DNA from: Tipula vernalis
Taxonomy: Eukaryota > Arthropoda > Insecta > Diptera > Tipulidae
Direction: 5' to 3'
Assembly: GCA_958295665.1 (NCBI GenBank)
Contig: OY282560.1
Coordinates: 208,366,420 to 208,430,419, forward strand
DNA: 64,000 bases
The position numbers and the translations under genes are program-made. Within the stretch, counting starts at the first letter, position 1. Every line of letters begins with the position of its first letter. Positions 34,318 through 46,691 of this stretch are shown here, piece by piece. A model generated the notes under the pieces. It had not been told where the DNA came from. It did no database searches and saw only the letters and a list, made by a program, of their open reading frames with translations.

Positions 34318-35960
34318 TCAAGTTTTAAAATCGGTCTTGGGCAACATTGGGTAAATAATAATTAATTTGAAAATGTTAGGAAAATCGATTTTGCCATTTA
34401 AAAAATTCGCAATAAAAGAAGCAATAGAAATCTGTCGTTGCATCGACAATGGCTCAATACGAAGTAACCTACAATACGAAGTCCTTCCAAACAAAGTGAA
34501 TTTCTTTTGTACTTGCTCAACCCTGTCAATATGAACTGGTTGAAAATGTTGCCAGACTTTTACATTATATTCAAGAATAGAGTGAACGAAATTGGAATAC
34601 AACATAGCGAAAGTACTAAACCTTTCGAATTCGCTAGCCAATCCTTTCAAAAATCCTAGCGTTGAAAACGCTTTGGCAATCATAATATTAAGATGTCGAG
34701 AGAAATTGAGATCTCCATAAAAAAGTACTCTCAGACCTCTAAAATTTTAAATAACCCGTTTAAGAACTGGTTCATATACTATATGAACGTTTTGCTTAGA
34801 ATAAGATATAACAAAACATTTATCAAAATTTAATACAAGCTGGTTGACAACTGTGAACCAACGATGATAGATCCGCGTGCAGTTCTAAAGTACTAGTTTC
34901 AGATTTCACAAAATAAAATAATTTAAGATCATCTGCATATTGTAATCAACGTGAATTTTTAAAACTCAGTGAAATGTTGTTAATGAATAACAAAAATATC
35001 AACGGCCCAAATGTGATCCTTGCGGTACGCCAGAGTGAACTTTACTAGGCAATAAACTCTTACGAAAGAATTTGTTAGATAAAATTTTCTAATAATTATA
35101 TTGTCTTGCTAGCGTTTCTCCACAGTTTCTATAGCAAAGTTCGAGAATTCAAAGAAACTGGCAGAAGCAAATCTACATTTACAAAATCATGTTGTTCAAT
35201 TTATATGAAATGTCTACAGTTGATAATTAGATAATCAGACACAATTGCTTCAAATAATTTAGGAATCGTGGAAAGAATAGCAAACATAATCACATAAAAT
35301 CGACAAACATTACTATTCATATTAAGGCCAGTTATTTCCGAATTCCAAAAGACCTTGTTCAAATAATCATTTTGTTTTTGTTATTGCTAAACTATCATTG
35401 TGATTAATAATAAGATCATTAGAACTTAAACCAATTTCAAGGCCTTCTTATTAAATGAAGCCATTTGATATAAAAGGAGTGATGCATTCACTTAAAGAAA
35501 CATTTTCATATTTGTTTACAAAGATTAAGTCTAAAAACTGATTACAAGAATTGCTAACATCACACATTTGTTTCAAATCACCCCGCATAAAGGTTTCTAA
35601 CAGAATAATTTCAGATTGACATTTTACACTTAAAGATAACCTAGCTATTGTTATACTCCCAATTGACGGTTGGCAAGTTGAAATCACCAACGATGCATAT
35701 ATAACAGCATTCGGATATTATTTTTCATAAACTGTATAAATGTGGTGGCAATGGTTATTATTTACTTCGATGGGGACATAAGAGGCATATATGCCTCAAA
35801 AATAAAAGTTTTCACTCTATTCAGATATAACTTAACATATAATTGTTCAATCTTAATTTGATCATTCAATATTTCATCACTCGAAAAAGATGAATCAATT
35901 GCAGGTGGAATTGGTCACAGTCCCGTAGACAACACAAATTTTTTGTCATTATTGCCAAAA
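34318..35960 (-). pseudogene. LINE remnant (endonuclease, RT, C-terminal part)
   Basis: On the minus strand: an endonuclease piece with PAIDSSFSSDEILND (about 35905-35860), KIEQLYVKLYLN and GSITIARL. DVSNSCNQFLDLIFVNKYEN (about 35568-35510) then closes the domain. The RT follows with HSGVPQGSHLGPL (about 35035-34995) and an intact LQYADDLKLF catalytic box (about 34950-34920). The C-terminal part, 34683-34318, is an open 121-residue frame starting MIAKAFSTLGFLKG with YSNFVHSILEYNVKVW and RVEQVQKKFTLF, typical of Jockey/CR1-type LINEs. The middle RT (between about 35350 and 35040) is badly eroded. No 3' tail or target duplication was recognised. DNA at 35960-36260 may be its ORF1-side part. Confidence 0.82.
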
Positions 35961-36264
35961 CTGAGAGCGTTTCAGTTTCACGTTTTTTTAACAAAATTGA
36001 TTTTTCGAGTTATTGATATACCACAAATACAAGCCGCACTAAATGGTTTGACTTCACGTGCTCTAACTAAATCCAGCCGGTGTTCCGCAGATTTTATGAA
36101 AATCTTCGTCAGTATCACTCAAATTCGCTCATCTGCTGTACAATTTTCTCTTATTACGCTCTCGAAATCGCCTAATCCTATGAGATTTCATTCAACAGTT
36201 AGGGCATTAAGTGAAGTTCAACGAAAGCTAATTTCAAATATTCTGCAACTTTGTTGTATAATTT

Positions 36265-36990
36265 ACTTGTCTAGACACGAGCCATGTAATTGTTTAAATT
36301 AAATGTTCCAGAAATGTTTCATCTATCAAAAATCTGATCTACCGTTTGATTACCGATAACTATTTTACAAGTATATTGGCAAAATGGTGTACATGTTGAT
36401 TCATTGCCGCATGTATCAAAATTTTACATTTTAGGATTTTAAAAATAAGAAAATTTGAAATGTTTAAAATTTCGTTTAAATGTTGTTAATTTGAAACCTC
36501 TAACATTACAAATTTGTTTTGTAAATCTACAGAAATGATTATGTGTATAACAAATTTAATAAATGTTAGTCGAAATGTTCCGAAATTGAAATCCAATAGA
36601 TTAAGGTTGAAAGTATTCATTTCAAACATTTTCCAAATTTTACAACAACTTCTGATTATTAAGCTGGCTACAACGAGATATAGACCAGTCTTGTGATAGA
36701 GTTTCGGGTATATCGAAAAGGATGTTATATGTATGTATATTAACATAACAGATTACTTGGCTACTAAAAATGTATCCAAATTTCGTAACTGTAACAACCG
36801 GTTATAGATTCACCAACTTATTTAGTCCCTTCTAAGTGCAGAGTTTTAAGGGAGGTGACTGAAGAAAGAAGTCAATAATTGATTTGGAAGCTTCAATCAA
36901 AATTCATTTCTTTAAATCAAGTGGGGTCTCTGCCGTCTTTAAAAAGCGCCGCACTTAACATACAATATGCGGCAATAAACCACAGTAAGG
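36265..36990. other. Intronic DNA, no gene seen
   Basis: AT-rich. The short frames at 36486-36746 (minus) and 36514-36696 (plus) have no motif. Confidence 0.45.
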
Positions 36991-36993
36991 TTA

Positions 36994-37146
36994 CTCGAGT
37001 TATGAAAATTCAACTACGTTAAAAGGAACATTTTGATGTAGGCGAAACAATTTTAACGATAACTACATCAGCACCGTTAAAATTGTTTCGCATCCATCAA
37101 AATTTTTTTTTGATGATGTTGTTCTGAATTTTCATAACTCGAGAAT
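36994..37146. repeat. Long hairpin (foldback/MITE-like)
   Basis: The left arm starts CTCGAGTTATGAAAATTC (36994) and the right arm ends GAATTTTCATAACTCGAG (to about 37143). The arms match over roughly 65-70 bases with small bulges, including an ACATTTTGATG/CATCAAAAT pair and GAAACAATTTTAACG with its complement. The loop is only about 15 bases. Transcribed within the ZP intron, it would fold into a stem. No clear target duplication seen. Confidence 0.8.
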
Positions 37147-37750
37147 AAATAATTAAATCGAGATAAGATTTTTGAAAATTATTTTACAACAGAAAAGCGA
37201 AATTTTGGCATATCGGTTAATCAATTCAAATGTGATAAAATGTAATGCTCGATGCGGCCGATAAACTTCTCTTTACTACGCTATTACTGTGTAGAATTTA
37301 AATTAGATGTCAATTCTTGTTGAATTAGAAACAGAATAAAATTTTTGTTAAGTCATATACCTAGACGCACAAAGTAAACAAATAAACAATTTATAAATAA
37401 ATTCATTGATTCACTTTCATTCATTTCGATTAACGAATACAATAAGAAGCCAAAATTAAAAAAAACAAAAAAAAAAACAAACAAACAAAAAACTGTTATA
37501 TTCTTTAAAATATTTAATTAAAATTGGATAGGATATACGAGTTCAAGAATACTTAAACATTCAACCAAGCGAAATAGTTTTAAAATATTTACATAAATGT
37601 AAAAGGAAAGCACACATAATACACGTCCAATAGTTTATTTTTTATTTGCTTTCATTTCCCGGATGTTTGTCATCCCGAAGTTGTATTGTAGGTATAGGTA
37701 GAAAAACGTGAAATTATTGCTAATGTGTAATGCTTAAATAATGTATTTAC

Positions 37751-37913
37751 CTGTATTCAGACAGACACGTTGAATTCTTTGACAACCCTTTTGGATAAAT
37801 CATGCCACTAAACGAGCCATCGTGTGTTATTGGTGCATCTTTTATTGTTATCAACATCATACCGGTCATGCACTGTATCCGCACTGTTGGTTCTTTTGTT
37901 ATTTTTATCGTTC
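37751..37913 (-). CDS. ZP-domain protein, exon 2 of those in view (ZP-N core)
   Basis: A 163-base minus-strand exon: acceptor TATATTTCCAG before 37913, donor GTAAATAC after 37751. Read as 2 + 53 codons + 2 bases. Residues include VRIQC (first ZP Cys), MMLITIKDAP, GSFSGMIYPKGLSKNSTCLS and EY. These match the first half of a zona pellucida domain: a Cys in a short strand, a hydrophobic strand, F-x-G-x-I-Y, then K-G-x-S-x-x-x-x-C. ZP domains polymerise into extracellular filaments; in insects such proteins shape the cuticle and the apical matrix. Phase links it to 63649-63694 upstream (1 + 2 bases, Arg) and to 28733-28799 downstream (2 + 1 bases, Arg). No stop in frame. The specific paralogue is not named because only part of the protein is visible. 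Confidence 0.87.
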
Positions 37914-37915
37914 CT

Positions 37916-38895
37916 GGAAATATAAAGAAGATAAATATATGAAATGTCAGTCTATAAATTTGGAATTAAAACATTTTTTTTTTAAAGAATTTCAAGAGAG
38001 CTTATACGTCCATGCAGTAATTACATTAAGTAAGAACACAATTTACGGAAGTAAATTCAGTTGTTCAGTTTTCTTTAACTATAGATAACCGAACTTAATT
38101 GATATAGTGAACATCTGAAGGAAATGTCAAAATGCATCACAATTTTCTTTCTTTCCTGTTCAGGTTTTCTTAAAAGTAATACATTTTACTGTCGAGTTGA
38201 TGGTATTGAAATTTAAATCCATTGTGAAGTTGTTTTGTTTAATTTATTAATGTTCTCTAAGTTTTGATTGTTATTGAAATTTTTATTGCATTTTGACTCA
38301 TTTGTTGGCATTTATGTATAAATAAAAAAAAAAATTTAATATGAATGTTTGATGTACACAAAATCGCTTAACCACCCTTTAAAACTCAAATCCAATTTTA
38401 AACGACAACTGGTTGCACGGAAAATACAATTTGACTTATTTATATTACTATAACTAGAAGCATATCTCATGGATCCTCCGGGCCCCGTCTTTAAATGATC
38501 TGTTTTGGAGAATAAATATATTTTACATATGATAGGTTTGAACTTTTTGTTACTCGTCGCGCAAGTTAAGCATAAGGGGAACTGATTTCGTATGAAATTG
38601 AAATTTATTGTCAGTTTATTGACTCTATAGATAGGTATCCTTGGAATAAAATTTTGTGAGGGCCCTTAATTGAACCATACATCCACCGGCACCGGTATAC
38701 ACGTTAAATTGTAAGGTATGCTTCGGTAACTCTAATTTTGGTTTTATAGTATATTTCTATGTTTTGACATCATATTCTTCTATATTTGAGTAGTAACCCT
38801 GCACCTGGTCCCTTCCAATTCTAAGCATAGCTATATATAAGTATTAAATACGCCTTAATATAAGCAAATACTTTGTCAAATTAGGTATATTATCA
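37916..38895. other. Start of the largest intron, no gene seen
   Basis: Intron side of the exon acceptor (plus-strand coordinates rising). AT-rich; no other exon or element recognised before the MITE at 38.9 kb. Confidence 0.5.
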
Positions 38896-38901
38896 ATAGA
38901 G

Positions 38902-39100
38902 AGGCTCAAACACAAAGATGTCCGTTCCGTTCCGTTCGATTTTTTTCTGCTCCGTCTCGGCCATTTCATTTACAGCACAATTTTTAATTTTGGTCTAGTA
39001 TTGAGTTCGTTTTACTGTCCTTTCCTTCGTCACATTAAAATTTCTGATTTTATTCAAAATGAGAGCATAAATTGGAACGGACACTTTTTGTGTTCGAACC
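38902..39100. mobile_element. MITE candidate, about 200 bp
   Basis: Inverted ends: GGCTCAAACACAAAGATGTC, then CGTTCC on the left (38902), and the complement of GGTTCGAACACAAAAAGTGT, then CCGTTCC on the right (to 39100). About 22 of 27 bases match. The inside is non-coding, with a repeated CCGTT word on the left. No certain target duplication, so superfamily is open. Confidence 0.65.
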
Positions 39101-39104
39101 TTAA

Positions 39105-41000
39105 GTGTTTAGGATTGGTAAGTTGAAAAAGCACCTTACATAGGTACAACAAAAAAATTTGTTATATGAAGGTATAGGGGGATAGAGTTTATTTTTCTTG
39201 TTCACTAGTTAATCTAATATGTGTGATTTTTGTATAATCCATTCATTTGCAATGGCGGCTGTTCCATAAATGGAATGCCTATTTTGCGTAAGTAAAAAAA
39301 TTTAGACTTTTCAATACAAAATTAACGCGAAACCAAAAAATATTTTTGCTTAATTTCACAATCATCATTTTGAGCGAACTATAACCAATCGGCCATCACC
39401 ATTGTTCATCAAATTATTCAATTGAGCATGCAACTTAGAATACAGCAGGACACGAGTATAAAACCAAATGATGGGGCCTTTTCGATTAAAAACCTCGTTG
39501 TAGTAATATTTAGAGTTTTTAAGCTTTCTTTGGCTATAATGGTTTAAAACTCCATTTAACAACTTTTTTTAAATCTTTATTCCGACAACTTTGCTTTTCG
39601 GTTTATTTTTTTTTTTTAACTTTATGAACACATTTTTAAGGTGAAATAATTTTGGGCACAAAACGCGGGTCTGTTACCTTTTTATGTCTATGCGAAAACC
39701 TGCGCAAACCATTAATACCGTGAAATGATCATGTTGCAGATTTTGATAAACAAATAATAAACAAAAAGTCGCTGAAGTCTCGAATGGGTAATCTGAAAAA
39801 TATCATGCAGCAGTCGCAAAAACATTGAATAATGCCAACAGATTCGAATATAAATAACTTCGATGCAAAGCAATTAACTCAACGTATTTAAAAATCCATA
39901 AAAATTCATAAATTAATCCATAAATCTCCAATTTCGAGAATCGCATCTCTGTAATGTGCGCTAATAATTTGTGCTATGCGCTAATAATTCAACTCGAAGC
40001 TCATATGGTTAACTAAATTTTCAAATTGTGGGCTCGATAGAATTTAAAACGTTTCAAAATTTTTAATCATAAAATTTCCAGTATTAATTTTTTGCATTTT
40101 TAAGATGACCGGTACACCTGCGTACATACATCAGAACGGTGCCGACAAGAAAATTTCTAAAAATAAAAATTTAATAAAAGTGGATAAAAGGGTAATTACG
40201 ATACTCTCGGTGTTAAGTATGAATTGTATTTTTGTAGTTTGGTCGTAGCTACCTGATGAGTAGTCCAAACTTTTCAGTATGAAACCAAACTACCAACACA
40301 ATGAACTCAAGGAAAGTTCTTATTTTTGTTCAGGGTTGTTACACTTTGTATAACTCTTGGGGGTAAAATATGGTGGGGGTTTGATATTTGTACTTTTTTG
40401 GGTAGATATATTACAAATGATTGGCCTCTTGATTTTGCTTATGATTAACCAATCGAAGTTCTTGTGAATGCCATTTATTACTAATATATTTGTGTCTATA
40501 AAAAGCCGAAAAATATCATTTGATATTTAAAACAGACATTCTTCTCTTAACTGGAAATTTGAACATTTTTAAATTTTATGATTTTATATAGTTTGGCATC
40601 ACAAAATGGCAGTTACTTAATTATTACTTTTTTTTTTTGTTGGTTCAGAATTGCAACATTGGCATAGTATTTTAAAGCCTTTCAATTTTCATTTGTCCTA
40701 CTATATATCAATTCATAACTGAAAATATTTGTACGTTATGTACGTTAAAACCAAATGTACGTTTGTAATGTACGTTAAAACCAAATCTTTTCCAATGTGA
40801 GAGTTTTTCGAAATGTGTATCTTATTTTCAGGCTTTACGTCTAAAAACAAATGCACATAAAAAGATCAGCATTTGCTGGAAAATCTTTTGCTGGAATTTA
40901 TTAATTTATTTATAGCATTTTATTACAAAAGTATCTTCTCATGTGCATTGTATGTAGAAAGTAATATAGTAAGATATAAAGTAAGAAAATTAAAAGTAAA
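39105..41000. other. No gene seen
   Basis: AT-rich intronic DNA. A word of 17 bases (GTACGTTAAAACCAAAT) is duplicated near 40740 and 40772. Nothing coding recognised. Confidence 0.5.
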
Positions 41001-41001
41001 T

Positions 41002-43765
41002 CTAAGAATACAAACTAAAAAACGAAAATTTGTAATTGACGTATAATGCATACGAGTAAGCCTTTGGCAAGATCAAGGACGTATGATAAGAATATGAGCT
41101 AGAGGAAAGAAATGTAAAATGCAACGCTTTAAATTTACTTAGAGTAGACGGATCTTTGACAGATGGGTGGAGATTATTCCAGAGATTTACTCGATAATCA
41201 AGGAATGATCGTTTTCTTGACTTCAATTTATACAATTCTGGTAAATGTAGGTTTAATGTCCTTTGTGGTTTGCTGAAATGAAGTTTTTCGAAGAAATATA
41301 ACGGTACTTTCTTATCTACCAAATTAAATAAAAAACTTAATGCCAATAGTTCAAGATATCTTCTCAAACTCAAATTAGAAATTTGTTTAGATAACACCTT
41401 TTCGAAAATATGTATCCAGTACAGAAATTGAACGCAACATTTAGCCTTTTAATTAATTTTTTGGAACATTATAAAAAAACAGGTGCACAATATGATATAA
41501 GGGGTCCTACTATAAAGCGCGAATGATTTAACATTTAATATTAATAGATAAGAATTTCGTTGTATCTCATAATTTACTTAAAATTCCGTAAATTTTACTA
41601 CATAAATTACAAAGAACTGCATGGATTTTTTTTTCTTGATGAACAGTCCTATCCGAAGTAATTTTTGCGCTGAATCCGAATCTAGACACGACCCTATCAC
41701 GACGGGTTTTGAGATATTCTAACCTAAAAGTTTCAAAAGGCGGGTTTTTGAACTTTTGCACATGAAATGACTGAATGCAAAAATCGTTATGGCAAATCTG
41801 ACAGCTGAATCTTAATTAGCATACCAAAATCTTCGACTAAGAGGGAATACAAGTTATACGTGCTTATGAAATTCTTAGATTATGCGTATTGAAAACTTAT
41901 GAGACTGAGAACTTATTAATACAAACGATTTCACTACATGCTTTTCCGTAGATTTTGGAATGTTAAATACGATCTTGTTATCAAATTTGCCCTATCTCTT
42001 TTTAACCTTGAGTTATTTCAAGTGCAAACACGCTTTTTGACATTTTTAGGTTAGAATACCTCAAAAACCTGACGTGATAGGGTAATTTTGTGGCCAGAAT
42101 CGGATTCAGCGCAAAAAAAATTTTCGGATACGAATGTTCAATAAAAAAAAAAATATGTTTAATTCTTTTTTTGTAGGCCTGTGTTATTTATATGGGCTAA
42201 CGAATTTAGTTTACTGTGTATGACCAAACCGAAACTTTTTACATGTTCATTTAAATCAATTTTGTGACTATCAATCATTAGGTAATTAGTTGATCTAGTG
42301 ACTCGTCCTTTATTGGATAAGATAATAACTTGTGATTTTCTAGGATGAATTTGGAGTTTCTGTAAACTGGATCAATCTAATACCCGCTATAAGGCAGCAT
42401 TCAAGTTATTTATTATACTAAGTGAATATACTTGGCAATCATCTGCAAAAACATGATATTTGATATCATCCGTACCCTGGAATGACATATTTGCTTAATT
42501 AAGAGCGAAAATAAGATAGGCCCCAAGATGAAGCCTTGGGGAACACCAGATGTAATAAAATTCACTAATACATAATATTTCACCGATTGTCGCCACAAAT
42601 CCAAATAGGAATATAAATTGACAAGCAGTTTTAAAAAATTAAATTCATAACACGAATTATATATCGACATTGAGTGACTCATCTTACAAATGCTTTAGAA
42701 AAGTCTAAAAGAACTAGAATGGTCACACTTCAATCTTAAATGTTAAAGGTAATATCATCGACAACTTTTAGCAGTGCCAAAGTAGTATTGTAGTTTGTTC
42801 GAAAAACCGGGTATTTAATAAGTTGCGACTTGTCACATAGGCGTTTATCTGTAATTGAATAACCTCTTCAATAATTTGAGACCAAATTGGGAATATACTA
42901 ATCGAGCGAAAATCCGCAGTAACCGGAGAACGTATTTTAGAAATCGATGTGATTAAGTCAATTTTCCATGCATTAGGGTATACAGATTTAGTTAAACCAG
43001 AGTTCAATAAGTATGTTATGTGGCGTTATGAACCTTAGCGGTATCAACTCCAACAGCTTGTGATTTAATACTGCGCAATTCGATGAGAATTTCCGCTTCA
43101 GAAACTTTACGAAAATAGAAAGTTTTATAATTCGTACTATATTGTTATGTATCAAGACTAAAATTTTCATCACCGTCGACGAAAACCGAACTGAAAACTC
43201 TCTTACTCTCTCTCTTCAAATCACATTATTCACTTTGTTTCTTGCTCTGATATACTCTAGTCGATTAGACTCAAAAAATCACGAATATTGCGGAACTTAA
43301 GAGCATCATTGCTACAGGTGATCTTACGTTCTTTGCGCGTAACTACAATTTTTTTGAGCGGTATATCACGAAATAGTCCCGTCACGAAAGAATTTAAAAC
43401 TGAAAGTTGCTCATTTACATTGACAAACAATAAAAGCGTGACTAGGGTAAGGACTTATCAGCTTTGATTAATGATCGCTATCAACGTTCCTAAAACCTCT
43501 CACGTAACTGAATTGTTTAATATTAAGCAGGTACCATAAATAGGAAATCCATATGAACAACAGATTATACCATGGTTAATTGTAATATCCGGAGTTGAAA
43601 TTCGTCTGAATGTTTTGGAATTACTTGTTTGATTGGAAAACGCTAAGTCAATTAAAGTGGCGGAATTACCTGTGAAGTTGGTAGGCTCCTTATAGAATAA
43701 GTTAAAGCCAAAGATGATATTAGTGATTTTAGTTTTTTGATATTAAAATCCAATTACGATAACTT
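41002..43765 (-). pseudogene. LINE remnant (CR1/Jockey-like) with insertion
   Basis: On the minus strand: an endonuclease end with EPTNFTGNSATLIDLAFSNQ (about 43690-43630) and a STPDI-TINHGII stretch where S-D-H is expected. The RT follows: SVYPNAWKIDLITSISKIRS (about 42985-42925), ADFRSISIFP, SQIIEEVIQLQIN, SGVPQGFILGPILFSLL (about 42555-42505) and a frameshifted catalytic region (FADDC-like) near 42450. Then come SKFILENHKLL-type and NYLMIDSHKIDLNEHV-like words (about 42300-42240). A hairpin insertion interrupts at 41640-42145. The C-terminal domain follows: CSKIYGIL, then an open frame 41397-41002 with RYLELLALSFLFNLVDKKVP. Many stops elsewhere. The target-primed end was not located. Confidence 0.82.
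41640..42145. mobile_element. Hairpin element inserted in LINE
   Basis: Two arms of roughly 120 bases face each other: 41640-41765 and 42025-42145. Paired words are GCGCTGAATCCGAATCTAGA with its diverged complement, CCCTATCACGACGGGTTTTG with its diverged complement, and a TTCTAACCTAAAA / TTTTAGGTTAGAA pair. About 260 bases of unmatched AT-rich DNA lie between. The LINE frame continues on both sides, so this is an insertion. The target duplication is obscured by T and A runs. Confidence 0.75.
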
Positions 43766-44080
43766 CCCTGTACTTAACACTTAAAACGATTTCCAGTTCA
43801 TCAATTTACTCTTGAATTTGCTCTTGAATTATTGATTATTTGGAAAAAATTTTCAAAAAATTCTAAACATATTCTACGAGAGATATTTTTAGAAAGATCG
43901 TAAATCCTAAATTTGGAATTTATTAAATAAATTTTAATTATATCCAAATTTTGTACTGTTAACTCGAAAGCTCAGAATAAATTTAATTTTTTAATTCATC
44001 TAGAAGATTAAAAAATTTTATCGAATATGAGATGATGGTTTAATCAAATTTTCCGAAGGTTTATGGGTCAAAATGTAAGA
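43200..44080. other. LINE 5' erosion zone and spacer
   Basis: The left part overlaps the decayed endonuclease half of the LINE. Above about 43770 no conserved word remains. Confidence 0.4.
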
Positions 44081-44084
44081 GGAA

Positions 44085-44690
44085 GGAACACGTTGACCAA
44101 CCATGCTTGTGCTTATTTCTGCTGGCGAATTCAATATCCTTCAGCACCTTGTCCATGAAGTGCTGGAACACCGAAAGACATTTTAGTTACTGCTATTTTG
44201 AAAGTATCCTTGGGGCGATAGAGGTTTGATGATAGGCGAGTGATGTATCTGTTACAATCTCTGTGGTTTGGAAAATATACGGTGTACCATTTGACGGTTA
44301 CTGGATGGCTATAGATAGGAGCTCGTATTAGAGTAGGAAGTTTCTTGAATAAGGACGCGTAATCTGCCTTCTCGAAACTAAAATTTGTGGAAGGGAAAGT
44401 TCTATATTAAAGGCCACATTTACAGACGATGTGTCCGCATTAATTATGGGTTTACTACGTAACGATGGAACTTTGATTAGCTGCTGACACAGGAAATCTG
44501 GCTTCTTTTTATTCTTGGGAAACATGGAATGTAAAATTACGGTTACCTCTGCGCCCGTGTCTATCAAAAACAAGATTTTAGAAACTATATCGGTAACAAA
44601 TAACTGCCGCTTGGTTTTTTGATGGAGATCGGAATATTTCGTTTATATTTCGATCTCGCCACATTTAGTTTGACCATAACAATGAACCAC
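44085..44690 (-). pseudogene. Ty3/Gypsy protease and RT scraps
   Basis: On the minus strand, QLFVTDIVSKILFLIDTGAE, then VTVI (about 44620-44535) is a retropepsin active site (DTG) in the gag-pol setting of insect Gypsy elements, in which an R/QLFVTD word precedes it. An open frame runs 44573-44328. After a deletion, APKDTFKIAV-like and then VFQHFMDKVLKDIEFA (about 44178-44130) match RT helix words (AQTFQRFMD...). The catalytic YIDD box and everything after it are gone. A polyprotein of this kind would process gag-pol and make cDNA; this one is only a fragment. Confidence 0.75.
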
Positions 44691-44699
44691 GGTGAGATG

Positions 44700-45585
44700 A
44701 ATCATTCATGTATTTTAACAAATTTTTAATTTCAAAAATTTCGTTGTTTAGGGTGCAGATTTCATAATTTGGTCTATAATGCTCACTCGAACAGAGCTAA
44801 CTTTTGAAATTACTGGAGTTACCGATTATCCACCTATACAGTGGCGGTAAAGCACTCAACCTAAACCTTTGTAAAGGGTGTCTGAACAAAGGGCTATAAA
44901 TGGTACCATTTGGGTTCTGACCCAAAATTTTATTGATATACTTACGATAGGATAATCGAAGGAAGAGAAAGTTGAATATTTTGAATTTCACTCATACCTG
45001 AAACGCTATATTCTAAATATCAATTAATTTGAAAAGAATCAATAAAATTATTTAGAAAAATACTGTTTTGGAACAATGGGTAGATTCAGCTCTAAATGTT
45101 GGCAACATTTAGCAGTTTAAATGTTATTTTTTCCATCGGTAGATTTTCGATGCCAATTTGGTGGGATACCTGGCGTGGGGTATTGTAGCATCAATTTTGA
45201 TTCGATTTCGATTGATTTTTATCTCATGTTTTAAGAATTAAGAAAAATAGTTTTCTATTTCGCTCTTCAATTATGATTCTTTTATGACTCTTCACCCATA
45301 TTTTTGTTTGTGATACTTGATCGATGTGAAGAAAAGGAAAATTACATGCACAACAAGCTGAGCTCGCAATAGCAAAAACCTAATTAAAATGCCAAATAGA
45401 GTAGAATTTTGTTCTTGAAACAAGAGACGTAACCTGTATATAATTCGAATTAAGACTGTTCAGTCACGTAAAAATACCAATTCACCATGCTACACAAGAA
45501 CGACCTCAATAGTGTAAATACAAGTCATTCTTGTTATGATTACTTATTATTCTAATATATAAAACATATTACAAAACAGACTAGG
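44700..45585. other. No gene seen; possible LTR debris
   Basis: AT-rich DNA between the Gypsy scrap and the BEL/Pao integrase. A stretch near 45420-45590 has a TATA-like region and could be solo LTR material, but no second copy was found to prove it. Confidence 0.35.
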
Positions 45586-45587
45586 AT

Positions 45588-46260
45588 TAGTGTAATTTTA
45601 TTCCACCGGCAGCACCACATTTTGGGAGATTGTGGGAGGCTGCAGTAAAGTCAATAAAATATCATTTAAAACGAGTGATAGGAGGAGAGGCAACTTTGAC
45701 GTTCGAAGAATTAACAACATTTACTAGTCAAATAGAGGGTTGTCTTAATTCAAGGCCAATTTCACCAATGACCAATGATCCAAGTGATCCGACCGTTTTA
45801 ACTCCAGGCTATACTTTTCAATTGGAGATGCTATCATAACCTCTAACTTAAACTCATTGACTCGATGGAAATTGGTCCAAAAATTAAAAGGGGACTTTTG
45901 GAAAAAATGGTCGTAAGAATATTTGCATCAACTACAACAACGAGCAAAATGGACCACGAAGACACCAGATCTGAAAATTGGACAACTAGTTTTAATTCGG
46001 GGCAACAGCGTTCCACCATCCAGACGGATTACTGGACGAATTGTACAAACTCACTCGGGACAAGATGGAATCGTTCGTATAGCAAAACTCCGCGGCCACT
46101 GCCGCGAAAACCACCAACATTAGGGAATGTAAGTCAACAGAAAAACATGAAGGGAAAATACAACCGAGGATATGGTTGCGAGGAGAGGTAGACGATGTTG
46201 ATGAAAATAGCTGCAGAAAAACTAAAAACAATGCCTCAACCTAAAAAGAAAAAAAAGGAA
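45588..46260 (+). pseudogene. BEL/Pao integrase C-terminal part
   Basis: [20 protein letters not shown] (45589-45648) is the hallmark end of the BEL/Pao integrase core. After it come [20 protein letters not shown], then RPISP and LTPGYTF, ending at 45836-45838. A second frame continues: WKLVQKLKGDFWKKW, EYLHQLQQRAKWTTKTPDLK and IGQLVLIRGNSVPPSRRITG, then RIVQTHSGQDGIVRIA (to about 46090). That is the family's C-terminal DUF5641-type domain. At least two frame changes. The rest of the pol (protease, RT, RNase H) is missing on the left. It is directly followed by an env-like frame in the same orientation, which suggests one 3' half of an env-bearing retroelement. Confidence 0.85.
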
Positions 46261-46691
46261 AATTAGACCTTGTTTTCAATCCAAACTGATGTTATTAGCT
46301 ATAATTCCATTAATAAGTGTACTCGGAATATGTTCAGCAACTCTTAAAGAGACAAATTTTGATATTATAACTTTAAATTCTACAAAGGGAATATATTTTG
46401 AAAACATTGGGATAGTTCAGCTATCCCATCAACAAAATGGACTAGCGTATATAGTGATGATAAGCGATAGTTGCAACTAAGGCAGCTTGGCAAGCCCGCA
46501 ATATTGCAAATGAAACAACAACTTTCCAACCTAAATCTCAACAACGAAATACTCCAACGAGGTCTAGTAAATGCGGATGGAACTCTCACAAATCAACTGT
46601 TTGGAATTCTCGACCAAGACAATGCACAACGGTATGATAAGGAAATCACTTCCTTAAAAAATGATCAACAGCACACAATCTACAAATGAAT

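Noticed and set aside
35943..36302. Plus-strand open frame of 119 codons
   Set aside because: No motif on this strand; it overlaps the 5' edge of the minus-strand LINE remnant.
28802..37750. Additional ZP exon between the exons at 28733 and 37751
   Set aside because: The two exons already join in phase and in the expected protein order, and no other splice-flanked frame with ZP words was seen.
37822..38088. Plus-strand open frame of 88 codons over the ZP exon
   Set aside because: The opposite strand carries the ZP exon with splice sites and phase match; this is its shadow.
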